The notes under the pieces were generated by a model. The model worked only from the letters and a program-made list of their open reading frames with translations, was not told the DNA's origin and did no database searches. 23,285 bases of DNA from Acidobacteriota bacterium (GTDB lineage Bacteria; Acidobacteriota; Blastocatellia; Pyrinomonadales; Pyrinomonadaceae). The position numbers and the translations under genes are program-made. This document shows, in pieces, positions 1 through 6,708 of the stretch; position 1 is the stretch's first letter; the number at the start of each line of letters is the position of its first letter. The stretch covers positions 1 through 23,285 of the forward strand of contig CAUJFK010000199.1 of the NCBI GenBank assembly GCA_963169175.1, given 5' to 3'.

Positions 1-1026
1 CTTGTCCGCGAGTTCGATCTTGCGCGCAACCAGCGGCTGCCCAGCCTTTTCTTTATCGATGTCCAGAAAAGCCAGATCGGCGAGCTTGTTAATATTATCG
101 ACGAACGCGTCGGCGAAAAGGCCGAGGCCATACCGACGGTGCGGGCACGCATCTCGCACGTAAACGGGCAGCCGTTCGATTTTCAGAACCCTGAGGTCCG
201 CCAGCAGCGTGGACAGATCGGCCGCGAGTTTGCCGTCACCTACCGGCCGAACCTGGACGAGAATGAAACGGTGATCGAAGGCGCTTGGTGGAGCGGCGAC
301 GCTTCGGTCCCGCAGGTCTCGGTCGAGGAAGAAATGGCACGGCGGCTAAATGTCGGCGTCGGCGATTCGATAACATTCGACATATCCGGGCGCAAGATAA
401 CCGCTCAGGTTGCGAACATTCGCAAGATCGACCTGAGAAATACAAGGACCGCGTTCATTTTCGTCTTCCGCCCCGGCGTGCTTGAATCGGCCCCGCAGAC
501 ATTTGCCGCAACCGTCCTGACACGCGTCCCGCCAACCGAACGCCAGAGGCTTCAGCGGCAGGTTGTCGGCCTTTTCCCGAACATCCAGATAATCGACGTA
601 GCGGATATTGTCGCCGCCGTCCAAAAACTCGTGAATAATTTCGTGCTCGCGATCTCGTTTGTCGGAAGCTTTGTGATCCTGAGCGGAATACTTATTCTGA
701 TAGGCTCGATCGCGTTGACAAAATCGCAGCGAATTTACGAGAACGCTATCCTAAAAACGCTCGGCGCTAGCCGAATGACGCTGGCCGCGATACTTTTCGG
801 AGAATATGGGCTGTTAGGAATTCTGGCAGGTTTGATCGGTGCGGGCTTTGCCGTTGTACTGTCGTGGGCGGTCAGCCGGTTTGTGATAGACGTTGAATGG
901 GAATTTGATCCGCTGCTTATGGCGGGCGGCGTCGTCATCACTGCTGTGGTGGTCGTGCTGGTCGGATGCCTGACAAGTTTTGACGTACTGTTTAGAAAAC
1001 CGCTTGCGACGCTCCGGTCGCAGTAG
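1..1026 (+). CDS. FtsX-like ABC transporter permease, C-terminal part (5' truncated by window edge)
   Basis: The reading frame is open from base 1, so the gene begins upstream; 341 residues are visible, ending at TAG 1024-1026. The first two thirds are a soluble, presumably periplasmic, domain. Three hydrophobic membrane segments follow at about nt 637-714, 793-876 and 919-987. Between the first two lies the cytoplasmic coupling motif ENAILKTLGASR, typical of FtsX/MacB-type permeases and closest in style to the YbbP-like group (COG3127). Such permeases pair with a YbbA/LolD-type ATPase, which would lie upstream outside the window. The family works by mechanotransmission, often moving or releasing lipoproteins or lipids; the substrate here cannot be read. 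The family is secure, the subfamily is inferred. The stop sits one base from the convergent stop of the next gene. Confidence 0.85.
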   Translation, partial: LVREFDLARNQRLPSLFFIDVQKSQIGELVNIIDERVGEKAEAIPTVRARISHVNGQPFDFQNPEVRQQRGQIGREFAVTYRPNLDENETVIEGAWWSGDASVPQVSVEEEMARRLNVGVGDSITFDISGRKITAQVANIRKIDLRNTRTAFIFVFRPGVLESAPQTFAATVLTRVPPTERQRLQRQVVGLFPNIQIIDVADIVAAVQKLVNNFVLAISFVGSFVILSGILILIGSIALTKSQRIYENAILKTLGASRMTLAAILFGEYGLLGILAGLIGAGFAVVLSWAVSRFVIDVEWEFDPLLMAGGVVITAVVVVLVGCLTSFDVLFRKPLATLRSQ

Positions 1027-1027
1027 G

Positions 1028-2365
1028 TCATTTCGATTCGACAAAAGGATGCGAGGCAAGCAGCGTCCGCATATTCACGAGGCCGAACAGTGTTTCAAGA
1101 TAGGCTCCAAACCTATGCAGAATAGGCACAAGATCTTTATTTTCCGTGGTCGCAAAAACCTCTTCCGTAAATCGCTCAAGCGTATCGCGGTCCTTAAAAA
1201 ACAGATAATTGACCGGTTCGTGCATGAAGGCGGTCAGTTCTTTTCGTACTGCATCGATCAGGCCTTTTTGCGGATCGGCCTCCGCCGCCTTTACCGATCT
1301 AAGGGCTTTCCATAACGCACGCCTAAGGCTCAGCGACCGCTCCAATTTTAGATGAATCCCCGGGAAAAGATCGGTTATTACTACGTCCGGCTCGACCAGC
1401 CGCGCAAAACCCGCGAGGATCTGCTCAAAGCTGTCGTTCAAGGATGCAAATGCCGTCTCGACCTTCGCGTGGATCGACGGCGCCGGCCGAATGCCGACAA
1501 GGCCGGTGAGCTCCTGCTGGTACACTTTTTTCAACTCAAGTGAAGCCGTATATGAAGCCCCGTCAAGCGAGGCAAACAGCTCAGCGCTCTCATCCTGAAA
1601 ACGCGTCAGCCGGCTGTTGATGAACATGATCAGGTCCTGCGAGATCTCATGTACTTTTGCAAAGATCAGGACCGTGGTTTTTAATGGCTCATCCCCGCGG
1701 AGCATTCGGCCGACGACCTCGAGGGAACGGATAATGACCGCGAATCGTGATAGCACTTCGGTCAGATCAGCTCGGTCCGAAAACGAAAGCGACTTGCGCG
1801 ACAATAACTGCTGAAGGTCTTTTGGAAGATGATCAAGGCCGCCCTGTTCCCATTCGCGGGCAAATTTTGCGGCGGTCGGCAGCGTTCGCAGTTTGTTTAT
1901 CAGAAGCTCTTTCCACGATCTCCATGTGTCGAATCTAGCGGTTCCAGCATCGATAAGCCCTTTATTCAAGGCGATCAGATCACGAAGTTCAAGTACAAGG
2001 GCATTGCAATCTTCGACCGATAGATCTTTGACGGCCGTGTGGCTGGATGCGGGCTGGCCCGTTCCGGCGATGAGGCCTTTTCTTAACTCATAATTCAATT
2101 CCGAACAGATCAGCAACGCCGAAAACGTCAGCCTCAACTCCTTTGTCCAGTTCGCGTCGGCGTCTCCAGGCTTTTGAGTTTCGCGTGATATTCGGTCCCA
2201 GTTGCAAAGGAAGCCTTCGAGGCCCGAAAGCCACAGGCCTATCTCAAATGCCGTCTCGCCCGGCTCACGCACCGGCCTCGGCGGAAATACATATTCCTGT
2301 CCGGCCTTAGCGTGATCTGCGGCTAGCGGTTCGGCGGTGTTTGGCAAAGTGGCGGTTATTTCCAA
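1028..2365 (-). CDS. Hypothetical helical cytoplasmic protein, 445 aa
   Basis: I do not recognise this protein. It has no signal peptide or membrane segment and is rich in Leu, Ala, Glu, Lys and Arg with long predicted helices, which points to a soluble, mostly alpha-helical protein. The N-terminal 30 residues look disordered (Pro-rich, including FPPRPVREPGE). The middle and C-terminal parts have amphipathic periodicity suggesting helical bundles. The start is TTG (minus strand, 2365-2363), with a purine-rich GAGAGGAAG about 9 bases upstream as the likely ribosome binding site; no ATG fits better. It converges on the ABC permease with one base between the stops and diverges from rdgB across 114 bp. 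The length and clean codon use of the open frame support it being real; the function is unknown. Confidence 0.75.
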   Translation of the reverse strand: MEITATLPNTAEPLAADHAKAGQEYVFPPRPVREPGETAFEIGLWLSGLEGFLCNWDRISRETQKPGDADANWTKELRLTFSALLICSELNYELRKGLIAGTGQPASSHTAVKDLSVEDCNALVLELRDLIALNKGLIDAGTARFDTWRSWKELLINKLRTLPTAAKFAREWEQGGLDHLPKDLQQLLSRKSLSFSDRADLTEVLSRFAVIIRSLEVVGRMLRGDEPLKTTVLIFAKVHEISQDLIMFINSRLTRFQDESAELFASLDGASYTASLELKKVYQQELTGLVGIRPAPSIHAKVETAFASLNDSFEQILAGFARLVEPDVVITDLFPGIHLKLERSLSLRRALWKALRSVKAAEADPQKGLIDAVRKELTAFMHEPVNYLFFKDRDTLERFTEEVFATTENKDLVPILHRFGAYLETLFGLVNMRTLLASHPFVESK

Positions 2366-2402
2366 AAGGGGTCTTCCTCTCTAGATCGAAGGCTATCGGC
2401 AG

Positions 2403-2423
2403 GAGAGCGGCAAAACCGCTCTC
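2403..2423. repeat. Perfect 8-bp inverted repeat in the divergent promoter region
   Basis: GAGAGCGG (2403-2410) and CCGCTCTC (2416-2423) pair perfectly around CAAAA. The repeat lies between the divergent starts at 2365 and 2480. A minus-strand promoter reading TTGCTT, 18 bases, TATAAA would place the hairpin at the 5' end of the 445-aa gene's mRNA. On the plus strand it is followed by an interrupted T stretch (TATTTTAT), too weak to call a terminator. It could be an operator or an mRNA 5' stem-loop; the sequence does not decide. Confidence 0.5.
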
Positions 2424-2479
2424 TATTTTATACAATATATGCACACCGATAAGCAACAAAAAGGTTAAACACAGGCTAA

Positions 2480-3103
2480 ATGAGCGACAATTCACTTGAT
2501 AAGATCGTCATCGCGACAAGAAATCTGGGCAAGGTAAACGAGATCCTCGATCTATTTCAAAGTATTAAGGTCCCATTCGGAACACTTGCCGATCATCCTG
2601 AAACCACGGACATCGAAGAAACCGGCACGACGTTTGCCGAAAATGCGGAATTAAAAGCCGCTGCGTATGCCGGGCAAACGGGTCATTGGTGCCTCGCCGA
2701 TGACTCGGGCCTTGAGGTCACCGCACTCGGCGGCCGGCCGGGAGTGTTGTCCGCACGATACGGCGGGGCTGATCTGTCATCTCCTGAAAAAATGAATCTG
2801 CTTCTGAATGAACTCGCCGGGCTTGGCGATAGTGCCCGCGATGCCAGATTTGTATGTGTCATGGCCCTCGCGGATAGACCTGGCCGGATCCGATATTCCG
2901 CCGAGGGAGAATGCCGCGGCCGCATCGCCCTGGCACCGCGCGGAAACGGCGGATTTGGCTATGACCCAATATTCAGTCCGGAGGGATTCAAGCAGACATT
3001 CGGCGAACTTTCGCCCCTCGCCAAGAACAAGATCAGCCACAGAACAGCCGCCGCGAAAAAAATTCTTCGATATTTGCTAGGTTTTACCGACGTTGCGACT
3101 TGA
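2480..3103 (+). CDS. rdgB: RdgB/HAM1-family XTP/dITP pyrophosphatase
   Basis: The 207-residue product has the full set of Ham1/RdgB signatures. These are the N-terminal IATRNLGKVNEI substrate/phosphate loop (T-x-N-x-x-K type), the FAENAELKA segment, the acidic metal site LADDSGLEV followed by GGRPGVLSARYGG, and the C-terminal GNGGFGYDPIF and SHRTAA base-recognition motifs. The family hydrolyses non-canonical purine nucleoside triphosphates (ITP, dITP, XTP) to the monophosphate and pyrophosphate, keeping deaminated bases out of DNA and RNA; it acts as a cytoplasmic homodimer. The length is normal. The ATG at 2480 lacks a strong Shine-Dalgarno. The stop codon at 3101-3103 lies inside the -35 box of the tRNA-Pro promoter. 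Confidence 0.95.
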   Translation: MSDNSLDKIVIATRNLGKVNEILDLFQSIKVPFGTLADHPETTDIEETGTTFAENAELKAAAYAGQTGHWCLADDSGLEVTALGGRPGVLSARYGGADLSSPEKMNLLLNELAGLGDSARDARFVCVMALADRPGRIRYSAEGECRGRIALAPRGNGGFGYDPIFSPEGFKQTFGELSPLAKNKISHRTAAAKKILRYLLGFTDVAT

Positions 3104-3128
3104 CCACATCATTATTAGCCTGTAATAT
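3100..3128 (+). promoter_or_regulatory. Sigma70-type promoter of tRNA-Pro
   Basis: TTGACC (3100-3105), a 17-base spacer and TAATAT (3123-3128) form a near-consensus promoter. Transcription would start near 3135, about 25 bases before the mature tRNA. The -35 box overlaps the rdgB stop codon. Confidence 0.75.
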
Positions 3129-3156
3129 TCGACACTTGACATCGTTGGTCAGCAAA

Positions 3157-3236
<80 letters not shown>

Positions 3237-3253
3237 CACCAAGCCGGCAGAAA

Positions 3254-3284
3254 GGATACGCCCTTGCGGACCTGTGGCGTATTC
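3254..3284 (+). repeat. Stem-loop downstream of tRNA-Pro
   Basis: GGATACGCC (3254-3262) pairs with GGCGTATTC (3276-3284) over nine positions with one G-U, enclosing a 13-nt loop. It begins 18 nt after the tRNA CCA end. No T-run follows, so it may be a processing or Rho-associated stem in the tRNA trailer rather than an intrinsic terminator. Confidence 0.4.
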
Positions 3285-3298
3285 ATTCAACCGGTGAA

Positions 3299-3353
3299 TC
3301 AACTCAGAGTTGAACAGAAACTAATTTATCGATCTACTCAATCCCATTGGAGG
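3299..3353 (+). promoter_or_regulatory. HU gene promoter region with palindrome and ribosome binding site
   Basis: A 15-bp palindrome, TCAACTC-A-GAGTTGA (3299-3313), overlaps a candidate -35 TTGAAC (3310-3315). That is followed by a 17-base spacer and TCTACT (3333-3338, 4/6 to the -10 consensus). GGAGG at 3349-3353 serves the HU start at 3368, with a rather long 14-base spacing. The palindrome-promoter overlap looks like an operator; the regulator is unknown. Confidence 0.45.
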
Positions 3354-3367
3354 TTAGCTAAGACACT

Positions 3368-3655
3368 ATGGCTCGTATGACGCAAACGGAGATCATCAAC
3401 ACCCTGGCTGAAAAGTCGGGACTCAAGAAGACGGAAGTCAAAGGACTTTTCGATGCAACCGCCGAGCTCGCGGCGAAAGAAGTAAAAAAGAATGGTGAAT
3501 TCACCCTTCCGGGCTTTGGCAAACTGGTCAAAACGACTCGCAAGGCCCGTGAAGGCCGTAACCCGGCGACCGGGGCCGTGATCAAGATCCCGGCAAAAAC
3601 GACCGTCAAATTCCGACTCGGCAAGGCGATGAAGGATTCTGTCGGCGGCAAATAG
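3368..3655 (+). CDS. HU-family DNA-binding protein
   Basis: The 95-residue product is a standard-length HU/IHF-fold protein. The N-terminal helices (TQTEIINTLAEKSGLKKTEV) form the dimer body. GEFTLPGFGKL is the conserved turn. The DNA-embracing beta arm carries GRNPATG, whose proline intercalates between base pairs in the family, and KTTVKFRLGKAMKD closes the fold. HU homodimers bend and constrain DNA without strong sequence specificity, contributing to nucleoid compaction, replication and recombination. The gene looks monocistronic: it has its own promoter region and ends in a strong intrinsic terminator. HU rather than IHF is favoured because no partner subunit is adjacent, but the gene symbol cannot be assigned. 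Confidence 0.95.
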   Translation: MARMTQTEIINTLAEKSGLKKTEVKGLFDATAELAAKEVKKNGEFTLPGFGKLVKTTRKAREGRNPATGAVIKIPAKTTVKFRLGKAMKDSVGGK

Positions 3656-3678
3656 TCAGCCTTTTAGCAAAACAATCG

Positions 3679-3722
3679 GCGGGCCGGTAAGCGTCAAAAG
3701 CCTACCGGCCCGCTTTATCTTG
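3679..3722 (+). terminator. Intrinsic terminator of the HU gene
   Basis: An 11-bp perfect GC-rich stem, GCGGGCCGGTA (3679-3689) with TACCGGCCCGC (3703-3713), encloses a 13-nt loop and is followed by TTTATCTT. It lies 24 bp after the HU stop codon. Confidence 0.88.
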
Positions 3723-3761
3723 CCGAACCTAAGTATTTTTCAGTATTTGCGAAAAAAAGTA

Positions 3762-3790
3762 GTGACAAACTCTCAGCCTTTTGCTACGAT
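3762..3790 (+). promoter_or_regulatory. Promoter of the 82-aa protein gene
   Basis: GTGACA (3762-3767), a 17-base spacer and TACGAT (3785-3790) match sigma70 spacing. The predicted start is near 3797, leaving an unusually long untranslated leader of about 177 nt before the GTG at 3974. Confidence 0.55.
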
Positions 3791-3796
3791 TGCGTT

Positions 3797-3973
3797 ACAT
3801 AGTTGATTGGAAGACCGCGACTCCCCACTTTTTTACAACGAGAAAGTTGTTTTTTTCAACTAAACAACAGGGTTAGAGTGTTGTATTTCAGCACTTTGCG
3901 CGGGGGATTAGGTCTATCTGAAACTATTTGATATTTGATAAAGCGTAAATCACATTTACAAGGAGAGAACAAC
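3797..3973 (+). promoter_or_regulatory. Structured 5' leader with possible attenuator, upstream of the 82-aa gene
   Basis: The segment GTTGT at 3846-3850 has several mutually exclusive pairing partners. First, ACAAC (3835-3839) forms a small hairpin followed immediately by a T-run to 3856, which looks like a weak intrinsic terminator. Second, AGTTG (3845-3849) can pair CAACT (3857-3861). Third, GTTGTTT (3846-3852) can form a 7-bp stem with AAACAAC (3862-3868), burying the T-run as an antiterminator would. The right partner also belongs to another stem, ACAACA/TGTTGT (3864-3869/3879-3884). Further down is a tandem TATTTGA pair (3925-3938), then AAGGAGAG (3960-3967) as ribosome binding site. 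I do not recognise a known riboswitch class. Attenuation is inferred from pairing alone. Confidence 0.4.
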
Positions 3974-4222
3974 GTGGCAGCAGCTAAGCAAATGACACTG
4001 CAGGATCGAATTCTGCAGATCGATCATATCCAGGCTCGTCGTTTTTCAAAGCTCACCGGCGACACTGTCGAGATTGCAACGGAAGGCATTATCAGGCACC
4101 TCAGGGCCTGCGTCCGAATGGATGTAAATCCTGACGCCTCTGCCATTCGTGAGATCATTGACGACGCGTTGAACGGACGGCGGGTATTCGCCGAAACTTC
4201 GAACGACCTTTTAGCAGCTTAG
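3974..4222 (+). CDS. Small hypothetical protein, 82 aa
   Basis: I do not recognise this protein. An in-frame ATG exists at 3935, but the GTG at 3974 is preferred because AAGGAGAG ends six bases before it and nothing similar precedes 3935. The product starts MAAAKQMTLQD and is soluble, helical and near neutral, with a basic middle (QARRFSKLTG, then GIIRHLRACVRMDV) and an acidic C-terminal half. No signal peptide, membrane segment or metal-binding cluster is visible. It stands alone between its own promoter with a long leader and a strong terminator. That monocistronic isolation suggests high or separately regulated expression. The length and charge pattern could suit a small regulatory or nucleic-acid-associated protein, but nothing proves it. 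Confidence 0.75.
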   Translation: MAAAKQMTLQDRILQIDHIQARRFSKLTGDTVEIATEGIIRHLRACVRMDVNPDASAIREIIDDALNGRRVFAETSNDLLAA

Positions 4223-4251
4223 GTAGTAATAATAAAATAGCAATTCATATG

Positions 4252-4282
4252 GACCGCCTTTTACAGCAGGCGGTCTTTTTTT
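4252..4282 (+). terminator. Intrinsic terminator of the 82-aa gene
   Basis: GACCGCC (4252-4258) pairs perfectly with GGCGGTC (4269-4275) around a 10-nt loop and is followed by seven Ts (4276-4282). It lies 29 bp after the stop codon and only 8 bp from the convergent stop at 4291. Confidence 0.92.
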
Positions 4283-4290
4283 GTCCGCAT

Positions 4291-6117
4291 TTAACGGAGA
4301 TGAACGCGATAAATGGTAAATTTTCCAACAACTTCGCCCGCATCTCGCTCGTACCACTGATCTACCGCGGCAAGGTCCGTATCCGCGTCGTTGTTGACAA
4401 CGACGTAGCTTAGCAATGGATGTGAGGCACGTTCGCGGTCAAAGTTCTCACGGTAATCAGCATAACGCCGTACTTCTTCGCCGATCTCGCCATAGGTCAA
4501 CGGTTTTGCGTCAAAACTCAGCCGGTCGGTGTGCCTTCCCCAACCGAACAACGCGATCTTTGAGACAAAATCATTTTTCAAAAGCCAATCAAGCCGGTCG
4601 TGGTCGATATTTGAATAATAAAGGTACTGATAGTAGCGTTCCTTGCTTTCCTCCCACGAGAGGCCCGCAAACACATGCTGGTGGCGTGCCCAGAGGACAT
4701 TATGCGGGGCTACAGACGGCAGATCGTCAGACCCGATCATATCGAAAGCAAGTACGGTCGTCCGATGCGGATCCGCGTCATTTGCGGCAAGTTCTTCGAG
4801 CCGCCGGGCAACAGGCAGGCTGAGGTCCCGCTCGATATTCGCGTCGTCCAATACACGGACCGTATAGTGGCATTCGACAAAGCCCCACACGACCGCAAGC
4901 ACGGCAAAGCCCGTACACACCGTTCGCGCCCATACGCCGTTTTGCGTCAAAAAACCGCGGAACACAAGGCCGATAGAAAGCACTAACGCCAATCCCGCCA
5001 GATAATTGCCGATGAAGACCTGATAATGAATAGGCTGAAGTGAGCGACCGGTGAGTATCTGTTGATTAAAAACGATGAACGGAACGAGCGCCAGCGAGAG
5101 TATGAACAGCGTCGATCTCTGTTTCATCTCGATCCGCCGTGTGGCAAGGCCCACGATCAGGATCAACAGCACCGCAAACCCGATGTATTCAGGAAACCGG
5201 AACAGGTCCGGAGCGTGCGTGCGTACCAAAAGCTGCACATGCTCCATTGTGTCTGATCGATTGGAGAGCAGATATGCATACGGGGCCAGGACGACGGCGA
5301 ACGCCGCCCCGAGAAACGCGAGCAATTTTACTTCGCGTCTCCAACCTTCCGGGCGTTCGATCAGCCATATCATGAACAGGCATCCGAACCAGGCCGCAGC
5401 CGTTGTCCAAACGTAAAAGTAAGAAAATACCGTGTAAGCGAAAGAAATGACGATGAATCCGCAGATAATGTACGTTTTCCACGAGGTATGAGATGCGGAG
5501 CTCGAATCAGCCTCGCGGCCCTCGCCATCATCGAGCAGCTTCCAGATCAGGCCAAAGAAAACGAATACCGCCGCCATTGCCAGGGCCGGAATATACCGTC
5601 GGAAACCCGGGAAATACGGATACGAGAAACCGTCAAAAAGTATTTCAAGGATCGCACCTTCACCGGCCGCAAGTGCACCGCCCGCAAAAATAGCGATCGA
5701 ACCGGCCATGCCGTACCATGAACTCCCGGTCAGGCCCGCGATAAGCCAAAACGCGGCCAGGGCCGCAAGAAAGCCCGCTGCGGCCCCGGCTACTATCATT
5801 GCCCACGGCGTGCCCACGCCAAGCAGTCGAGCCGGTATGGCGATCGTAAACGGAGCGGCAAATTGTATCGAGAACAACGATTCCGGCTGCGGTGTCTCGG
5901 GCGAATCATCACGCCCCGTGTACGGATCATTCTTCCGCGGCCGCCCGTCGATCAGTGCACGGACGTACGACGCATAGGCCACTTCGTCAATATCGTTATA
6001 GGCATAATGCCCATTCCATGCCTCACCTCGCAGATACAACATCTTGAACTGCGGATAAAGACAAAAGATCGCAAGAAATATCCCGGCGATAATACCAAAC
6101 TGCCATCGGAGCTTCAT
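4291..6117 (-). CDS. Polytopic membrane protein, 608 aa, GT-C glycosyltransferase-like
   Basis: The N-terminal membrane helix (residues about 7-25) is followed by an extracytoplasmic loop with YNDIDEVAYASYVRALIDG and NDPYTG. Roughly ten more hydrophobic segments then run to about residue 440, followed by a soluble C-terminal domain of about 170 residues. An acidic pair in the first outer loop, many helices and a C-terminal soluble domain are the plan of GT-C-fold glycosyltransferases, which move sugars from polyprenyl-phosphate donors on the outer face of the membrane. No family-specific motif beyond this is recognisable, so the fold is inference. The ATG at 6117 has no clear Shine-Dalgarno. 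It lies 52 bp after fluC on the same strand with no terminator between, so it may be read from the fluoride-controlled promoter. Alternatively it is an unrelated membrane protein of unknown function. Confidence 0.7.
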   Translation of the reverse strand: MKLRWQFGIIAGIFLAIFCLYPQFKMLYLRGEAWNGHYAYNDIDEVAYASYVRALIDGRPRKNDPYTGRDDSPETPQPESLFSIQFAAPFTIAIPARLLGVGTPWAMIVAGAAAGFLAALAAFWLIAGLTGSSWYGMAGSIAIFAGGALAAGEGAILEILFDGFSYPYFPGFRRYIPALAMAAVFVFFGLIWKLLDDGEGREADSSSASHTSWKTYIICGFIVISFAYTVFSYFYVWTTAAAWFGCLFMIWLIERPEGWRREVKLLAFLGAAFAVVLAPYAYLLSNRSDTMEHVQLLVRTHAPDLFRFPEYIGFAVLLILIVGLATRRIEMKQRSTLFILSLALVPFIVFNQQILTGRSLQPIHYQVFIGNYLAGLALVLSIGLVFRGFLTQNGVWARTVCTGFAVLAVVWGFVECHYTVRVLDDANIERDLSLPVARRLEELAANDADPHRTTVLAFDMIGSDDLPSVAPHNVLWARHQHVFAGLSWEESKERYYQYLYYSNIDHDRLDWLLKNDFVSKIALFGWGRHTDRLSFDAKPLTYGEIGEEVRRYADYRENFDRERASHPLLSYVVVNNDADTDLAAVDQWYERDAGEVVGKFTIYRVHLR

Positions 6118-6169
6118 ACAAAAGAACTAAGGTTAGCACATGCGCCAACCCCCTGACAGCCTGCCCGGG

Positions 6170-6544
6170 TCAGTTTCTCAGCAAAGCAAATCCGCCAAAG
6201 GCAGCCGCCAGGCACACGACAAAGCTCGCCGAACTATAGGCGATGAAGGTTGAATAGTTTTTATCCATCAACAGCTCAACATTCTCAAAAGCAAAGGCGG
6301 AAAATGTTGTAAATCCGCCGCAGAAGCCCGCTGTCACAAACGCCCGCCAATCGCGATCGAGCCATAGAGAATGCTCCGCAAGGCCAAGGGCCGCTCCCAT
6401 GATGAAACAACCAATTATATTGACGACAAAGGTGCCAAATGGAAATGTAAAAGGAAGAAGGCCGGCAACGACCGAGACCGAGAAATACCTGCAAACGGTG
6501 CCGATCATCCCACCGATCGCGACAAAAATAACACTCCTGTTCAT
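6170..6544 (-). CDS. fluC: Fluoride channel FluC (CrcB)
   Basis: The 124-residue product has four hydrophobic segments and the family's signatures: GGMIGTVCRY in helix 1, FPFGTFVVNIIGCFIMG in helix 2, and GFCGGFTTFSAF in the pore helix, whose Phe and Thr/Ser residues line the fluoride path. FluC works as an antiparallel dual-topology homodimer exporting fluoride from the cytoplasm. The open frame extends 21 codons further upstream, but the ATG at 6544 is chosen because AGGAGGG (minus strand, 6554-6548) lies just before it and the upstream stretch is the fluoride riboswitch, not protein. A single gene rather than a crcB pair fits a homodimer. Control is expected to be riboswitch-mediated induction by fluoride. 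Confidence 0.95.
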   Translation of the reverse strand: MNRSVIFVAIGGMIGTVCRYFSVSVVAGLLPFTFPFGTFVVNIIGCFIMGAALGLAEHSLWLDRDWRAFVTAGFCGGFTTFSAFAFENVELLMDKNYSTFIAYSSASFVVCLAAAFGGFALLRN

Positions 6545-6560
6545 TTTCCCTCCTATCGAA

Positions 6561-6612
6561 CAGGCGTCATCAGCTATTTCTAGCGGTTTGGGCTGGGAAG
6601 ACACCATTTCCC
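6561..6612 (-). promoter_or_regulatory. Fluoride riboswitch (crcB motif)
   Basis: On the minus strand the aptamer can be drawn completely. GGGAA (6612-6608) pairs TTCCC (6599-6595). GGTGTC (6605-6600) pairs GACGCC (6568-6563) with one G-U. GCTA-GAAA-TAGC (6584-6573) is the small hairpin, preceded by CCCAAACC and followed by the hallmark TGATGACGCC. This matches the crcB RNA motif (conserved ATGG, AAAC and GATGA positions). It ends seven bases before the fluC ribosome binding site. CCT (within 6564-6562) could pair AGG of the Shine-Dalgarno, suggesting translational control; that last step is inference. Confidence 0.9.
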
Positions 6613-6631
6613 TAACTAATCTGACAGCGCG

Positions 6632-6660
6632 ATTCTGGCACGACCGTCAACGGCGGTCAA
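6632..6660 (-). promoter_or_regulatory. Promoter of fluC
   Basis: On the minus strand TTGACC (6660-6655), a 17-base spacer and CAGAAT (6637-6632) predict a start near 6625, about 12 bases before the riboswitch. The -35 and spacer contain a small inverted repeat, GACCG/CGGTC. Confidence 0.6.
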
Positions 6661-6708
6661 CTGCGCTGCTCGCCGGAGTTGCTGCGAATCTGCTAATCTG
6701 CTGATGTC

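Noticed and set aside
2431..2446. Possible second NrdR box (ACAATATATGCACA) upstream of rdgB
   Set aside because: Only the left half matches the consensus; the right half breaks the palindrome (about 10 of 16), which is expected by chance in an A/T-rich promoter.
3876..3897. CIRCE-like GAGTG...CAGCACTT pair in the small-gene leader
   Set aside because: The half sites are in the wrong order and diverge from TTAGCACTC-N9-GAGTGCTAA; no heat-shock gene follows.
4416..4823. 135-aa plus-strand open frame antisense to the 608-aa membrane protein
   Set aside because: Low-complexity shadow translation (His/Arg/Thr/Gln) with no start signal; the opposite strand codes for a coherent membrane protein.
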